Source of the DNA: JACCWP01 sp963801045
Lineage (GTDB): Bacteria > Actinomycetota > Actinomycetes > Propionibacteriales > Nocardioidaceae
NCBI GenBank assembly: GCA_963801045.1
Contig: CAWDDC010000004.1
Span: 1,302,001 to 1,366,000 of the forward strand
Direction of reading: 5' to 3'
Length of the DNA stretch: 64,000 nucleotides
The notes below the pieces were generated by a model that was not told the origin of the DNA, did not search any database, and was given only the letters and a program-made list of their open reading frames with translations. The translations under genes were made by a program, and so were the position numbers. This document shows positions 30,216 through 38,805 of this stretch, piece after piece. Numbering within the stretch: the stretch's first letter is position 1; every line of letters begins with the position of its first letter.

Positions 30216-31406
30216 ATGGACGACAGCGGCTGCCCGATCCTGCACGTCGACATGGACGCGTTCTACGTCTCGGTGGCGATCCGGGACCGTCCCGAGCTGC
30301 GGGGCCGGCCGGTCATCGTCGGCGGGGAGCACCGCGGGGTGGTGCTGTCGGCCAGCTACGCGGCCCGGGAGTACGGCGTCCAGTCGGGGATGCCGTCGAT
30401 GCGGGCCCGCCGGCTCTGCCCGCAGGCGATCGTCCTGTCCCCCGACTTCCGGGTGGTCACCGCGGTGTCGGCGGCGGTGATGGAGAGCTTCCGAGCGGTC
30501 ACCCCGCTGGTGGAGGCGATGTCGCTCGACGAGGCGTTCCTCGACGTGTCCGGCGCCCGGCGCCGGCTGGGCCGGCCGGCCGAGATCGCCGAGCAGCTGC
30601 GCACCCGGATCGCCGACGAGCAGAACATCCCCTGCTCGGTCGGGGTCGCCGCCACCACCCACCTGGCCAAGCTGGCCTCGCAGCGGGCCAAGCCCGACGG
30701 CCTGCTGGTGGTGCCCCGCGAGCGGGCGACCGCGTTCCTGCACCCGCTCCCCGTCGACGCGCTGTGGGGGGTGGGGGACAAGACCGCCGAGCAGCTGCGC
30801 CAGCTCGGTCTGGTGACGATCAGCGACATCGCCCACACCCCGGTGACGCTGCTGCGCCGGGCGCTCGGGCAGGCCACCGCCAACCACCTGCACGAGCTCG
30901 CGTGGGGCGGCGGTCGTACCAGCATCACCCCGCGCCGCGGCACCGAGGAACCGGACAAGTCGATCGGGGCCGAGGAGACGTTCTCCCGCGACACCGACGA
31001 CCCCGAGGTGGTCCGGCGCGAGCTGCTGCGGCTGTCGACGAAGGTGGCCGGCCGGATGCGCGCGGCCGGTGTGGTCGGCCGCACGGTGACGCTGCGGGTA
31101 CGGTTCGCCGACTTCACCACGATCACCCGCTCGCGGACGGTGCGTGAGCCCACCGACGTCGCGGTCGAGGTCTATGCCACCGCGGCCGACCTGTACGCCC
31201 GGCTCGGCCTGCAGCGGGCCCGGCTCCGGCTGGTCGGCGTCCGGGTCGAGGGACTCACCCCGGCCACCAGCAGCTACCGCCAGCTGGAGCTGCAGGCCCG
31301 CGCGCACGGCTGGCCCGAGGCCGAGCGCGCGGTCGACAAGGCCGCCACCCGGTTCGGCAAGCACGCGGTCGTGCCCGCCGCGCTGGTCTCACGCCGACGC
31401 CCCTGA
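30216..31406 (+). CDS. dinB: DNA polymerase IV (Y family)
   Basis: A 396-residue Y-family translesion polymerase. The palm motif ILHVDMDAFYVSVAIRDRP carries the first metal aspartate, and VEAMSLDEAFLDVSG has the SLDEA catalytic site. The helix-hairpin-helix segment is LWGVGDKTAEQLRQLGLVTISDIA, and the little finger begins near DKSIGAEETFSRD. No ImuB-type C-terminal extension is present. The ATG at 30216 has GGAG upstream; an adjacent GTG at 30213 is possible. No LexA box was seen directly in front, only the palindrome cluster. It would bypass DNA lesions together with or instead of DnaE2. Confidence 0.93.
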   Translation: MDDSGCPILHVDMDAFYVSVAIRDRPELRGRPVIVGGEHRGVVLSASYAAREYGVQSGMPSMRARRLCPQAIVLSPDFRVVTAVSAAVMESFRAVTPLVEAMSLDEAFLDVSGARRRLGRPAEIAEQLRTRIADEQNIPCSVGVAATTHLAKLASQRAKPDGLLVVPRERATAFLHPLPVDALWGVGDKTAEQLRQLGLVTISDIAHTPVTLLRRALGQATANHLHELAWGGGRTSITPRRGTEEPDKSIGAEETFSRDTDDPEVVRRELLRLSTKVAGRMRAAGVVGRTVTLRVRFADFTTITRSRTVREPTDVAVEVYATAADLYARLGLQRARLRLVGVRVEGLTPATSSYRQLELQARAHGWPEAERAVDKAATRFGKHAVVPAALVSRRRP

Positions 31407-31428
31407 CCTCCGGGGAGATCAGGGGCGT
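31397..31428. terminator. Hairpin terminator after dinB
   Basis: ACGCCCCTGA (31397-31406), which includes the dinB stop, pairs exactly with TCAGGGGCGT (31419-31428), with a 12-nt loop and a following TTCGG. It serves the convergent dinB and L,D-transpeptidase genes. Confidence 0.65.
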
Positions 31429-31455
31429 CGTTCGGTCCGTGCCCGAGGGATCGGG

Positions 31456-32292
31456 TCAGAACATGTTCATCCGCGCGGTGCCTGCGTCGGACGGTGCCTG
31501 CGCGTGCCGGTCCCAGCGACCGTGGATGTGCACGTTCAGGTTCACGTCGGACGTCATCGACCACAGCTGGCGGGCGTCCTCGATGTACATGTTCACGCAG
31601 CCCGCGCTGTGGTCCTGCCACGGATCCATCATCTTCGACGAGCCGTGGAAGGCCTGACCACCGGAGAAGAACTGCGAGTACGGCATCGGCGTGCCGTAGA
31701 TCCCGCTCACGTGGTCCTTGTCGCGTGAGTAGACCCGGAACGTGCCGGTGCGGGTCGCCGCCCCGCGGTCGCCGCCGCGCACCAGCCACGAGTTGCGCAG
31801 CTCGCCGCGCTTCCACAGCGTCACCTGGTGGCGGTAGCGGTCGTAGCAGATGTGCCAGCCGATGCCTTCCTTGCACAGCCGCGGGATCAGTGGGCGGGCC
31901 TTGACCGTCTTGGGGATCAGCTTCGCCCACGTCTGGTGGGTGGCGACGCCCGTGGCCTTGATGTGCACCCGCCGCTGGTACTTCTTCACCGCCTGCCTGG
32001 TGGCCTTGTTGAAGTAGCCGCTGACGGACCCCTTGTAGGCGCCCACCCACTTCAGCCGGTACTGCAGCTCGGTGACGTGCTCGATCTTGTACGGGCTCTT
32101 GTCCTTGTCCCGGAACCGCACCACCTCGCGGGCGAACGGCCGCTGCATGGTCCACCGGCTCGCGTCGGGAGCGGAGGCGGCGGGAGCGGCGGGAGCCTCC
32201 GCTGCCCCGCTCGCCTGTGCGGGGCCGACGGCCACCATCAGTCCGGCCACCATCGCGCCCGCGGCCATCAGGCTCGCTGTCACACGCCTCAT
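31456..32292 (-). CDS. Secreted L,D-transpeptidase with peptidoglycan-binding domain
   Basis: A 278-residue exported protein. The start ATG 32292 follows GGAGG and a signal peptide ending near PAQASG. A PG_binding_1 module is visible (HVTELQYRLKWVGAYKGSVSGYFNKATRQAVKKYQ, ends only). The YkuD catalytic domain has ICYDRYRHQVTLWKRGE, TRTGTFRVYSRD, and the active site AFHGSSKMM ... DHSAGCVNM with the nucleophilic Cys. It would form 3-3 crosslinks in peptidoglycan. A structured leader precedes it. It is convergent with dinB and divergent from the DUF3040 gene. Confidence 0.88.
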   Translation of the reverse strand: MRRVTASLMAAGAMVAGLMVAVGPAQASGAAEAPAAPAASAPDASRWTMQRPFAREVVRFRDKDKSPYKIEHVTELQYRLKWVGAYKGSVSGYFNKATRQAVKKYQRRVHIKATGVATHQTWAKLIPKTVKARPLIPRLCKEGIGWHICYDRYRHQVTLWKRGELRNSWLVRGGDRGAATRTGTFRVYSRDKDHVSGIYGTPMPYSQFFSGGQAFHGSSKMMDPWQDHSAGCVNMYIEDARQLWSMTSDVNLNVHIHGRWDRHAQAPSDAGTARMNMF

Positions 32293-32347
32293 CGATGCCT
32301 CCGTGAAGAACGGGGCCACCTGGGCCCCGGGGTCGTTGTGCCACTCA

Positions 32348-32373
32348 GCGGTCGCCGACGCATCGGCGACCGC
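32348..32373 (-). promoter_or_regulatory. Leader hairpin upstream of the L,D-transpeptidase
   Basis: GCGGTCGCCGA (32348-32358) pairs perfectly with TCGGCGACCGC (32363-32373). A second stem CGGGGCC/GGCCCCG lies nearer the start, and a TACGGT -10 box lies upstream on the minus strand. I could not match it to a known riboswitch. Confidence 0.4.
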
Positions 32374-32547
32374 ATCCCGAGAGGCACCGTACGCTGTGGC
32401 GCCGGGTTGCTCCGGGTACGACACCAGTGTGCACGTTGGCGGAGCGATCTGCGGTAACGGATCGTGACCGGATTTGTCGAACTCGGGTTTCGGCCCGGCC
32501 CGGCGCTGCCTACACTCGGGGTATCGCACGTCAGTCGGAGGACCATA

Positions 32548-32970
32548 GTGCCACTCTCTGAGGAGGAGCAGCGGCTGCTCGAGCAGATGGAGCAGGCGCT
32601 GGCGGAGGAGGACCCGAAGTTCGCCTCCACCCTGCGTGGCTCGACGCTGCGTGCACGGCTGCGCCGCCAGGTGGTCCTCTCCGCGATCGCGTTCCTCGCG
32701 GGCACCGGGTTGCTGATGCTGGGCGTGATCCTGCCCATGACCCTGGTGAGCGTGGCCGGATTCGTGCTGATGCTCGGCGCCGCCTACCTGTTCATCACCG
32801 CCTGGCGCCGCGGCGGCGAGGTGACGGCCGAGCAGGAGGCCGCCCCGCCCGGCACCGGCACCGGCAAGGCGGCCCCACGCCCCTCGCGCACCCAGCGTGC
32901 CGCCAGCCACGGTTCGTTCATGGACCGGATGGAAGAGCGCTGGCGTCGGCGTCGCGACGACGGTCTCTGA
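32548..32970 (+). CDS. DUF3040 membrane protein (Rv2169c-like)
   Basis: A 140-residue protein beginning (GTG 32548, GGAGG 6 nt upstream) with MPLSEEEQRLLEQMEQALAEEDPKFASTL, the DUF3040 signature. Two hydrophobic helices follow (VVLSAIAFLAGTGLLMLGVI and LVSVAGFVLMLGAAYLFITA), then a basic tail (FMDRMEERWRRRRDDG). The family is actinobacterial and usually encoded near the mraZ cluster, as in M. tuberculosis Rv2169c. Its role is unknown; a link to envelope growth is suggested only by position. An 11-bp tandem repeat starts immediately after the stop. Confidence 0.85.
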   Translation: MPLSEEEQRLLEQMEQALAEEDPKFASTLRGSTLRARLRRQVVLSAIAFLAGTGLLMLGVILPMTLVSVAGFVLMLGAAYLFITAWRRGGEVTAEQEAAPPGTGTGKAAPRPSRTQRAASHGSFMDRMEERWRRRRDDGL

Positions 32971-33036
32971 CCGACAGCCCGCCGACAGCCCGCCGACAGC
33001 CCGCCGACAGCCCGCCGACCTCCCGCCGACCTCCGC
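32971..33036 (+). repeat. 11-bp tandem repeat after DUF3040 gene
   Basis: Six units of 11 nt: four copies of CCGACAGCCCG followed by two of CCGACCTCCCG (the last one degenerate). The array begins directly after the DUF3040 stop and ends 17 nt before the convergent transglutaminase-like gene stop. Confidence 0.8.
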
Positions 33037-33052
33037 AGCTGACCTGCCACCG

Positions 33053-35419
33053 CTAGCGGGTCGCCGTGCCCTCCACCTGCACCACCGAGCCGTCCCGGCC
33101 GTACGTGGCGCGCGCCGCCGCCCGCCGCCGGTCCAGACTCGGGATCAGTGACATCGGCAGCCAGGTCGCGCGCAGCAGCTGCCCGCGGGAACGGCCGTAC
33201 GCCAGCACCGCCAGCACCGTCTCGACGTCCTGCCGGTGCTGGCCGGCCGCGTCGGCGGGCACGCTGCGGCTCCGGGCGAACCGGGCCCGCTCGACACCGA
33301 GCACCAGTCGGTTCAGCGCGTCGACGCCGGCCTGGTCGTGATCGACGCGTGGGCGCAGCCGGCGACCGGCGCCGCGCAACGTGGCCCGGTCGTCGAAGCC
33401 GATGCCGAGGTCGACCGCCCCGTCCCGCAGCTCGCTCCACGCGGGCTCGATGTCACCACCCTCCGCGCGCGCCCACCGCCGGCGCCGCACGGTCGACCGG
33501 GTCAGCCGCGGTGCGCACAACAGCGCCGCGGCCAGCACCAGGCCGATGGCGGTCGCCAGCAGGCCTCGGTCGATCCCGCCGCCACCGCCGCCGGCGGTTG
33601 TCGTCGGGTCACTGACGTCGCGGGTCGCCTCGGGGGCTGCGGGTGCCGTCGCGGTGGGCACCTCCTCGCTCGGACCCCCGCCGCTGCTGCTCCCGTCGCC
33701 CTGGGTGGCGTACGTCGGAGCGCTCGGGGCACGGTCGCCGGGGGTGGGCTCGAAGCGGAGCCAGCCGACCCCCTCGAAGTACAGCTCGGGCCAGGCGTGC
33801 ATGTCCTCGCCGCGGTACTCGTACTCGCCCTCATCGACGCGGTGGGGGCGCAGGAAGCCGACGGCGACGCGGGACGGGATGTTCTGCGTCCGGGCCATCA
33901 GCGCCATCGCGGCGGCGAACTGCTCGCAGTAGCCGGCCCGGTCGGTGGTGACGAAGGCCTCGATGGTCGCCATGCCGTCGCTGTCGCGCGGTTCGACGGT
34001 GTAGTCGAAGCCGCCGGTCTCGCGGAACCACTCCTGCAGGGCGAGCGCCTTGCCGATCGCCGTCGTCTCGTCGCCGGTCACCTCGGCGGCGGCCTCGAGG
34101 ATGCTCTGCGGCAGGTCGGACGGGACGGCCAGGAACGGTTCCACCGCGGGCGGGGGGGCGCCGGCGAGCTCGAGCTGCGCGCGCGTCGGCAGCACCTCGA
34201 GCGACGAGAAGCCGTAGTCGAGCCCTTGGATCGAGGTGAAGGTGTCCTGCGCGTTGACGTCCAGGTGCATGGAGTCGATCGCCCAGTCGCCCGCGGCGTC
34301 GATCGCCGAGATCGGGTAGACGGTGGGCAGCCACGGGGAGTCGAGGCTGCTCGTGACCTGGACCTCGTAACGGACCTGCTGACGGCGCACCTCGGGTCCC
34401 AGCCCCGGCGTGAGCGGCACCTCGTCGAGGGGGACCGCAGCCTCTTCGGAGCGCTCGCTCGGCAGCCAGGAGTCGCCGGTGAACTCGTCCAGCGCCGCCA
34501 GCCGCAGGTATCCGGGGTCGGGGTCGTCGGTGCGGACCCGCACCAGCACCTCCTCGCTCTGCTCGCCAAGGTTGCGCCGCAGGTCGAGCATCGGGTTGTC
34601 GACCTCGACAGACCCGTCCGAGTCGCCGCCCCCCCGGGTTCCGCCGTCGGCGGTGAGCGGGCCGTCGGCGAGGAACGTGCGGGGCAGGGTCGGCACCAGC
34701 ACAGGCACCACCACCGCGAGGGCCACCGCGCCGAACCCGACCCGGCGACCGGCCGACACCAGGCTGGTGACCGTCGGACCGGACTGGTCTGTCCCGGCCA
34801 GCAGGGTGCCGGCGTGGGTGATCTGGCGCCCCCAGTGGCTGAGCCGGTCGCGCTGCTCGGCGGCCAGCAGGAACACGTAGCCGAGCGCGCCCGGCACGAA
34901 GGCCAGCAGCGGCACGTTGCCTGCCAGCAGCGAGACCGGCGCCATGTAGATGCCGAGGAACACCAGACCGACCAGCGCCGGACGTCGCCAGGTCACGGCG
35001 ACCGCGTCGACCACGAGCACCACCAGCGCGACGATCACGGCCAGGCACGCCTCGATGCCGAGGTCGGCAGGAGCGGGAGGCACGTTGACCCTGGTGGTCT
35101 CGAGCGCGTCGCGCACCAGGTCGGCGAAGACGCCGATCGAGTCCCGGGTGGGGATGAATCCGAGGAGCGCCTCCGGCGACGCGTAGGCGAGCGTGGCCCA
35201 CTCCAGCAGCACGACGAGCTGAGCCGGCAGGATCAGCACGCCCGGCAGATGGGCCATCCGGCCCAGCGCGCCGGTGGCCGCCACCAGCAGACCGGCGAAC
35301 CCGCCGATGACGAGGAACCGGTTCTCCTCGACGAGGGGTGCCAGGGTCACGCACGCGCCGAGCGCCGCGAGCCACGCCCAGGCCGTCAGCCGGAGCGCGC
35401 CGGACCAGCGGGCGCTCAT
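33053..35419 (-). CDS. TgpA-type membrane transglutaminase-like protein
   Basis: A 788-residue protein. The N-terminal third is a multi-helix membrane domain (DUF3488; WLAALGACVTLAPLV, ACLAVIVALVVLVVDAVAV, LVGLVFLGIYMAPVSL). An extracytoplasmic transglutaminase-like core follows, with the cysteine in AGYCEQFAAAMALMARTQNIP, the His in GEDMHAWPELYFEG and the acid in WLRFEPTPGD. A further transmembrane helix (about 615-635) leads to a cytoplasmic DUF4129-like tail. The ATG at 35419 overlaps the DUF58 stop (ATGA). With MoxR and DUF58 it forms a three-gene unit, widely conserved, of unknown substrate. Confidence 0.87.
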   Translation of the reverse strand: MSARWSGALRLTAWAWLAALGACVTLAPLVEENRFLVIGGFAGLLVAATGALGRMAHLPGVLILPAQLVVLLEWATLAYASPEALLGFIPTRDSIGVFADLVRDALETTRVNVPPAPADLGIEACLAVIVALVVLVVDAVAVTWRRPALVGLVFLGIYMAPVSLLAGNVPLLAFVPGALGYVFLLAAEQRDRLSHWGRQITHAGTLLAGTDQSGPTVTSLVSAGRRVGFGAVALAVVVPVLVPTLPRTFLADGPLTADGGTRGGGDSDGSVEVDNPMLDLRRNLGEQSEEVLVRVRTDDPDPGYLRLAALDEFTGDSWLPSERSEEAAVPLDEVPLTPGLGPEVRRQQVRYEVQVTSSLDSPWLPTVYPISAIDAAGDWAIDSMHLDVNAQDTFTSIQGLDYGFSSLEVLPTRAQLELAGAPPPAVEPFLAVPSDLPQSILEAAAEVTGDETTAIGKALALQEWFRETGGFDYTVEPRDSDGMATIEAFVTTDRAGYCEQFAAAMALMARTQNIPSRVAVGFLRPHRVDEGEYEYRGEDMHAWPELYFEGVGWLRFEPTPGDRAPSAPTYATQGDGSSSGGGPSEEVPTATAPAAPEATRDVSDPTTTAGGGGGGIDRGLLATAIGLVLAAALLCAPRLTRSTVRRRRWARAEGGDIEPAWSELRDGAVDLGIGFDDRATLRGAGRRLRPRVDHDQAGVDALNRLVLGVERARFARSRSVPADAAGQHRQDVETVLAVLAYGRSRGQLLRATWLPMSLIPSLDRRRAAARATYGRDGSVVQVEGTATR

Positions 35420-36726
35420 CGCGACATCCCGGACCCGGAGGGGGCTCGCGCGCGGGCACCGCCGAGCTGGGCGCCGAGGCGCTGCCACACGGCCGGTACG
35501 GGGTCGCGCGGACCGGCGCTCACGGCCAGCCAACCCGCCGCGGCGAGCATCACGGCGTGCTGGCCCACGCTGTCAGTGGCGGGCGTCGCGGAGCGTCCGG
35601 ACGCCGGCGCACCCCTCCACGCCTCCACGTCCAGCAGGATCGCCAGCCCGCGGCTGCCCGGAGGCAGTGACCGGCACACGTCCGGGACGTCGGCCGGAGC
35701 CAGCCGGCCCAGCAGCGCCACCAGCAGCCCCGGCTGCCGGGTCACCGCCTGGGTCGCGTCGGTGAGCCGCGGCTGCACCGACGGAACCAGCACGGCGAGC
35801 TGGTCGAGCACCGGTCCGGCCTGCGCCTGGGGGCTCAGCGTGTGGTCGTGCCAGGTGGACGCCTCGACGTCGGGGTGGTCGGTGAGCAGCCGGACCGCGA
35901 AGCCCGCGCGGGCCAGGTGCACCGAGACCGACGCCGCGGCAGACACCGCCCACTCCAACGACGACCCCGGTCCGCTGCCCTCGTGGGCGACCACCCGGGT
36001 GTCCAGCAGCACGGTGGCCCGGCTCTGCCACGGTTGCTCCTCGCGGCGGACCATCAGCTCGCCGGTACGCGCGGTGCTGCGCCAGTGCACCCGGCGCAGG
36101 TCGTCGCCGAGCCGGTACTCGCGGACCGTCACGTCCTCGGCCGAGCCGGTGGCGAAGGCGCGCGGACGGCGGTCGCCGGTGCCGGACCACTCGCTGGTCA
36201 TGCCGACGTGCGGCAGCGTCTGCACGGCGGGGGTCACGACCAGCCGGGTGGTGGCGGTGAACGTGCGCACCAGCTCGATCATCCCGAACGGGTCGCTGAC
36301 CCGTACCGACAGCGGGCCGACCTCGTAGTGGCCGCGGGTGTCGGACCGGACCGGGTAGGTCACCTCGCGCACCCAGCGCCGGCCGGCGTGGTCGACCAGG
36401 AAGCGCGGCCTCGTGCCCAGCGCGTAGGGCACCCGGTCCTCGAGCAGCATCAGCCCCATCGGCAGCCGGCCCTGGTTGGCCAGCTGCAGCGAGACGGTGG
36501 CGGTCTCGCCGACGGCGATCCGGTGTGGCGACACGGACCGGTCGGCGCGCAACCGGTAGCGGGCCTTGCTGACCACGATCGCGGTGAGCAGCGGGATCGC
36601 GGCCGCGAGGATGCCGACCCGCAGCAGCGCGTCGTAGCCGAGCAGCACCGCACAGACCGCCGTGGTGACACCGGCGGCGAGGAACGCCCGTCCCCTCGTC
36701 GTCAGTGCGGCCAGCGCCTCGCGCAC
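35416..36726 (-). CDS. DUF58 domain protein of the MoxR operon
   Basis: A 436-residue protein with two N-terminal transmembrane helices (about 13-55), a beta-rich region (VSLQLANQGRLPMGLMLLEDRVP) and the DUF58 signature VREYRLGDDLRRVHWRSTARTGELMVRREEQ. A von Willebrand A-like fold is expected in the C-terminal half. The GTG start lies 2 nt after the MoxR stop, and the stop overlaps the transglutaminase start, so the three are translated as a unit. DUF58 proteins work with MoxR ATPases, probably in protein assembly or activation at the membrane. Confidence 0.88.
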   Translation of the reverse strand: MREALAALTTRGRAFLAAGVTTAVCAVLLGYDALLRVGILAAAIPLLTAIVVSKARYRLRADRSVSPHRIAVGETATVSLQLANQGRLPMGLMLLEDRVPYALGTRPRFLVDHAGRRWVREVTYPVRSDTRGHYEVGPLSVRVSDPFGMIELVRTFTATTRLVVTPAVQTLPHVGMTSEWSGTGDRRPRAFATGSAEDVTVREYRLGDDLRRVHWRSTARTGELMVRREEQPWQSRATVLLDTRVVAHEGSGPGSSLEWAVSAAASVSVHLARAGFAVRLLTDHPDVEASTWHDHTLSPQAQAGPVLDQLAVLVPSVQPRLTDATQAVTRQPGLLVALLGRLAPADVPDVCRSLPPGSRGLAILLDVEAWRGAPASGRSATPATDSVGQHAVMLAAAGWLAVSAGPRDPVPAVWQRLGAQLGGARARAPSGSGMSR

Positions 36727-36728
36727 GG

Positions 36729-37721
<993 letters not shown>

Positions 37722-37903
37722 CTCGACCCTCCCTGTCGGCGCCCGCCGCACCGCTGCTCGGTCCCGGCAGCACCGATCCTCACACGCGCGCGCGCCCCGT
37801 GGTGCCCCACCGGGCAACGATCCGGCCACCGTACGCGTGCCCGCGGACGTCCGGCAGGGGAGCGGGCCGCCGCAGCAGCCCGGTGGGACACGCGCCGTTG
37901 TGG

Positions 37904-37948
37904 TTGACGGTGGAGGGGAGTGGGTTAGAGTGGGGCGAAGTGGAGGAC
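37904..37948 (+). promoter_or_regulatory. mraZ promoter with four MraZ-type decamer repeats
   Basis: TTGACG (37904-37909) and TAGAGT (37926-37931), 16 nt apart, form a sigma-70-like promoter. Overlaying it are four head-to-tail decamers: GGTGGAGGGG (37909-37918), AGTGGGTTAG (37919), AGTGGGGCGA (37929) and AGTGGAGGAC (37939-37948). MraZ binds such TGGG-type repeats with 10-bp period, so autoregulation is expected. Confidence 0.75.
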
Positions 37949-37970
37949 GGCCTGGCTGGGAGGTGGCGCC

Positions 37971-38399
37971 GTGTTCTTCGGCACCCACACCCCACGGCTC
38001 GACGACAAGGGCCGGATCGTCCTCCCGGCGAGGTTCCGCGACGCACTGGTGGAGGGCCTGGTGGTCACCCGAGGGCACGAGCGCTGTCTGTACGTGTTCC
38101 CGCGTGCCGACTTCGCCCAGCTCGCCAGCGGCTTCCAGTCCGGTGCGAACCTCACCAAGGCCGAGCGCGGCCAGGTCCGGATGCTCTACTCCGCCGCCTC
38201 CGACGAGCAGCCGGACAAGCAGGGCCGGGTGACGATCCCGCCGGCACTGCGCGAGTACGCCCGGCTCGAGCGCGAGTGCGTCGTCATCGGCGCCATGGAC
38301 AAGGTCGAGATCTGGGACGCCGCGGCCTGGGCGGAGTACGCGTCCGCGCAGGAGGACACGTTCGCCGACCTGGACGAGGGGGTGGGCGCCGAGACGTGA
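37971..38399 (+). CDS. mraZ: Transcriptional regulator MraZ
   Basis: A 142-residue protein with two SpoVT/AbrB-like modules. The DxxxR signatures are in PRLDDKGRIVLPARFRDAL and QPDKQGRVTIPPALREYA. It is the first gene of the division and cell-wall cluster and normally binds its own promoter. The GTG start at 37971 has GGGAGG 7 nt upstream. Unlike most mraZ genes it is not directly followed by rsmH: about 400 nt with a hairpin and a small ORF intervene. Confidence 0.95.
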   Translation: MFFGTHTPRLDDKGRIVLPARFRDALVEGLVVTRGHERCLYVFPRADFAQLASGFQSGANLTKAERGQVRMLYSAASDEQPDKQGRVTIPPALREYARLERECVVIGAMDKVEIWDAAAWAEYASAQEDTFADLDEGVGAET

Positions 38400-38434
38400 C
38401 CGCGGACATGACCGCAGACAGGACCGAGTCCTGA

Positions 38435-38467
38435 CGAAGACCGCCCGGTCGTGCGACCAGGTCTTCG
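38435..38467 (+). terminator. Two-tier hairpin downstream of mraZ
   Basis: CGAAGACC (38435-38442) pairs with GGTCTTCG (38460-38467), and the inner GGTCG/CGACC extends the stem. It lies 35 nt after the mraZ stop and could partly terminate transcription before the rest of the cluster. The following 136 nt (38468-38603) hold no recognised element. Confidence 0.5.
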
Positions 38468-38603
38468 CCCCGCCTCCCGGTGTCAGCTGGCACACCTTCC
38501 CCGGTGCCAGACGACGACTTCCCACCGGGTCGCGGGCCGAAGACCTGGAGGCACGAACGAGTGGCACGTGCACCGGGAGCAGCAAGCAGGGTGAGGGGTC
38601 GAG

Positions 38604-38801
38604 ATGGGTGTCGGAGTCGTCACACACCGGCGGGTGGGCGGAGGCCGTCTCCCCGACCCCGCCGCACCGTCCAGCGGCATCCCCTCCGAGCGGCGGATCC
38701 GGGAGGACGTCCGCGACGGCGCGTACGTGATGCTCTTCTCCTGCGTGGCCTCGACGGCCACCGCGGCGTCGTTCGTGCTGCTCGTCCGGCTGGCCGGCTG
38801 A
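38604..38801 (+). CDS. Small membrane protein between mraZ and rsmH
   Basis: A 65-residue protein from ATG 38604, with GAGGGG 5 nt upstream. The N-terminal half is polar (IPSERRIREDVRDGAYVML) and the C-terminal half is one hydrophobic helix (MLFSCVASTATAASFVLLVRLAG, main part). It ends 4 nt before the rsmH start, so translation may be coupled. I do not recognise a family name. Position in the cluster suggests an envelope or division accessory role, which is inference. Confidence 0.6.
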   Translation: MGVGVVTHRRVGGGRLPDPAAPSSGIPSERRIREDVRDGAYVMLFSCVASTATAASFVLLVRLAG

Positions 38802-38805
38802 CCCC

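Noticed and set aside
32293..32400. c-di-AMP riboswitch or a leader ORF (MRSPMRRRPLSG...) before the L,D-transpeptidase
   Set aside because: The riboswitch consensus does not fit, and the ORF is arginine/proline-rich with no ribosome binding site.
33236..36328. 1030-codon plus-strand ORF across the transglutaminase and DUF58 genes
   Set aside because: Antisense to two well-supported minus-strand genes that overlap in the ATGA manner.
38400..38603. Possible structural RNA such as RNase P RNA between mraZ and rsmH
   Set aside because: The conserved GAGGAAAGTCC and ACAGAAA elements were not found and the stretch is too short.
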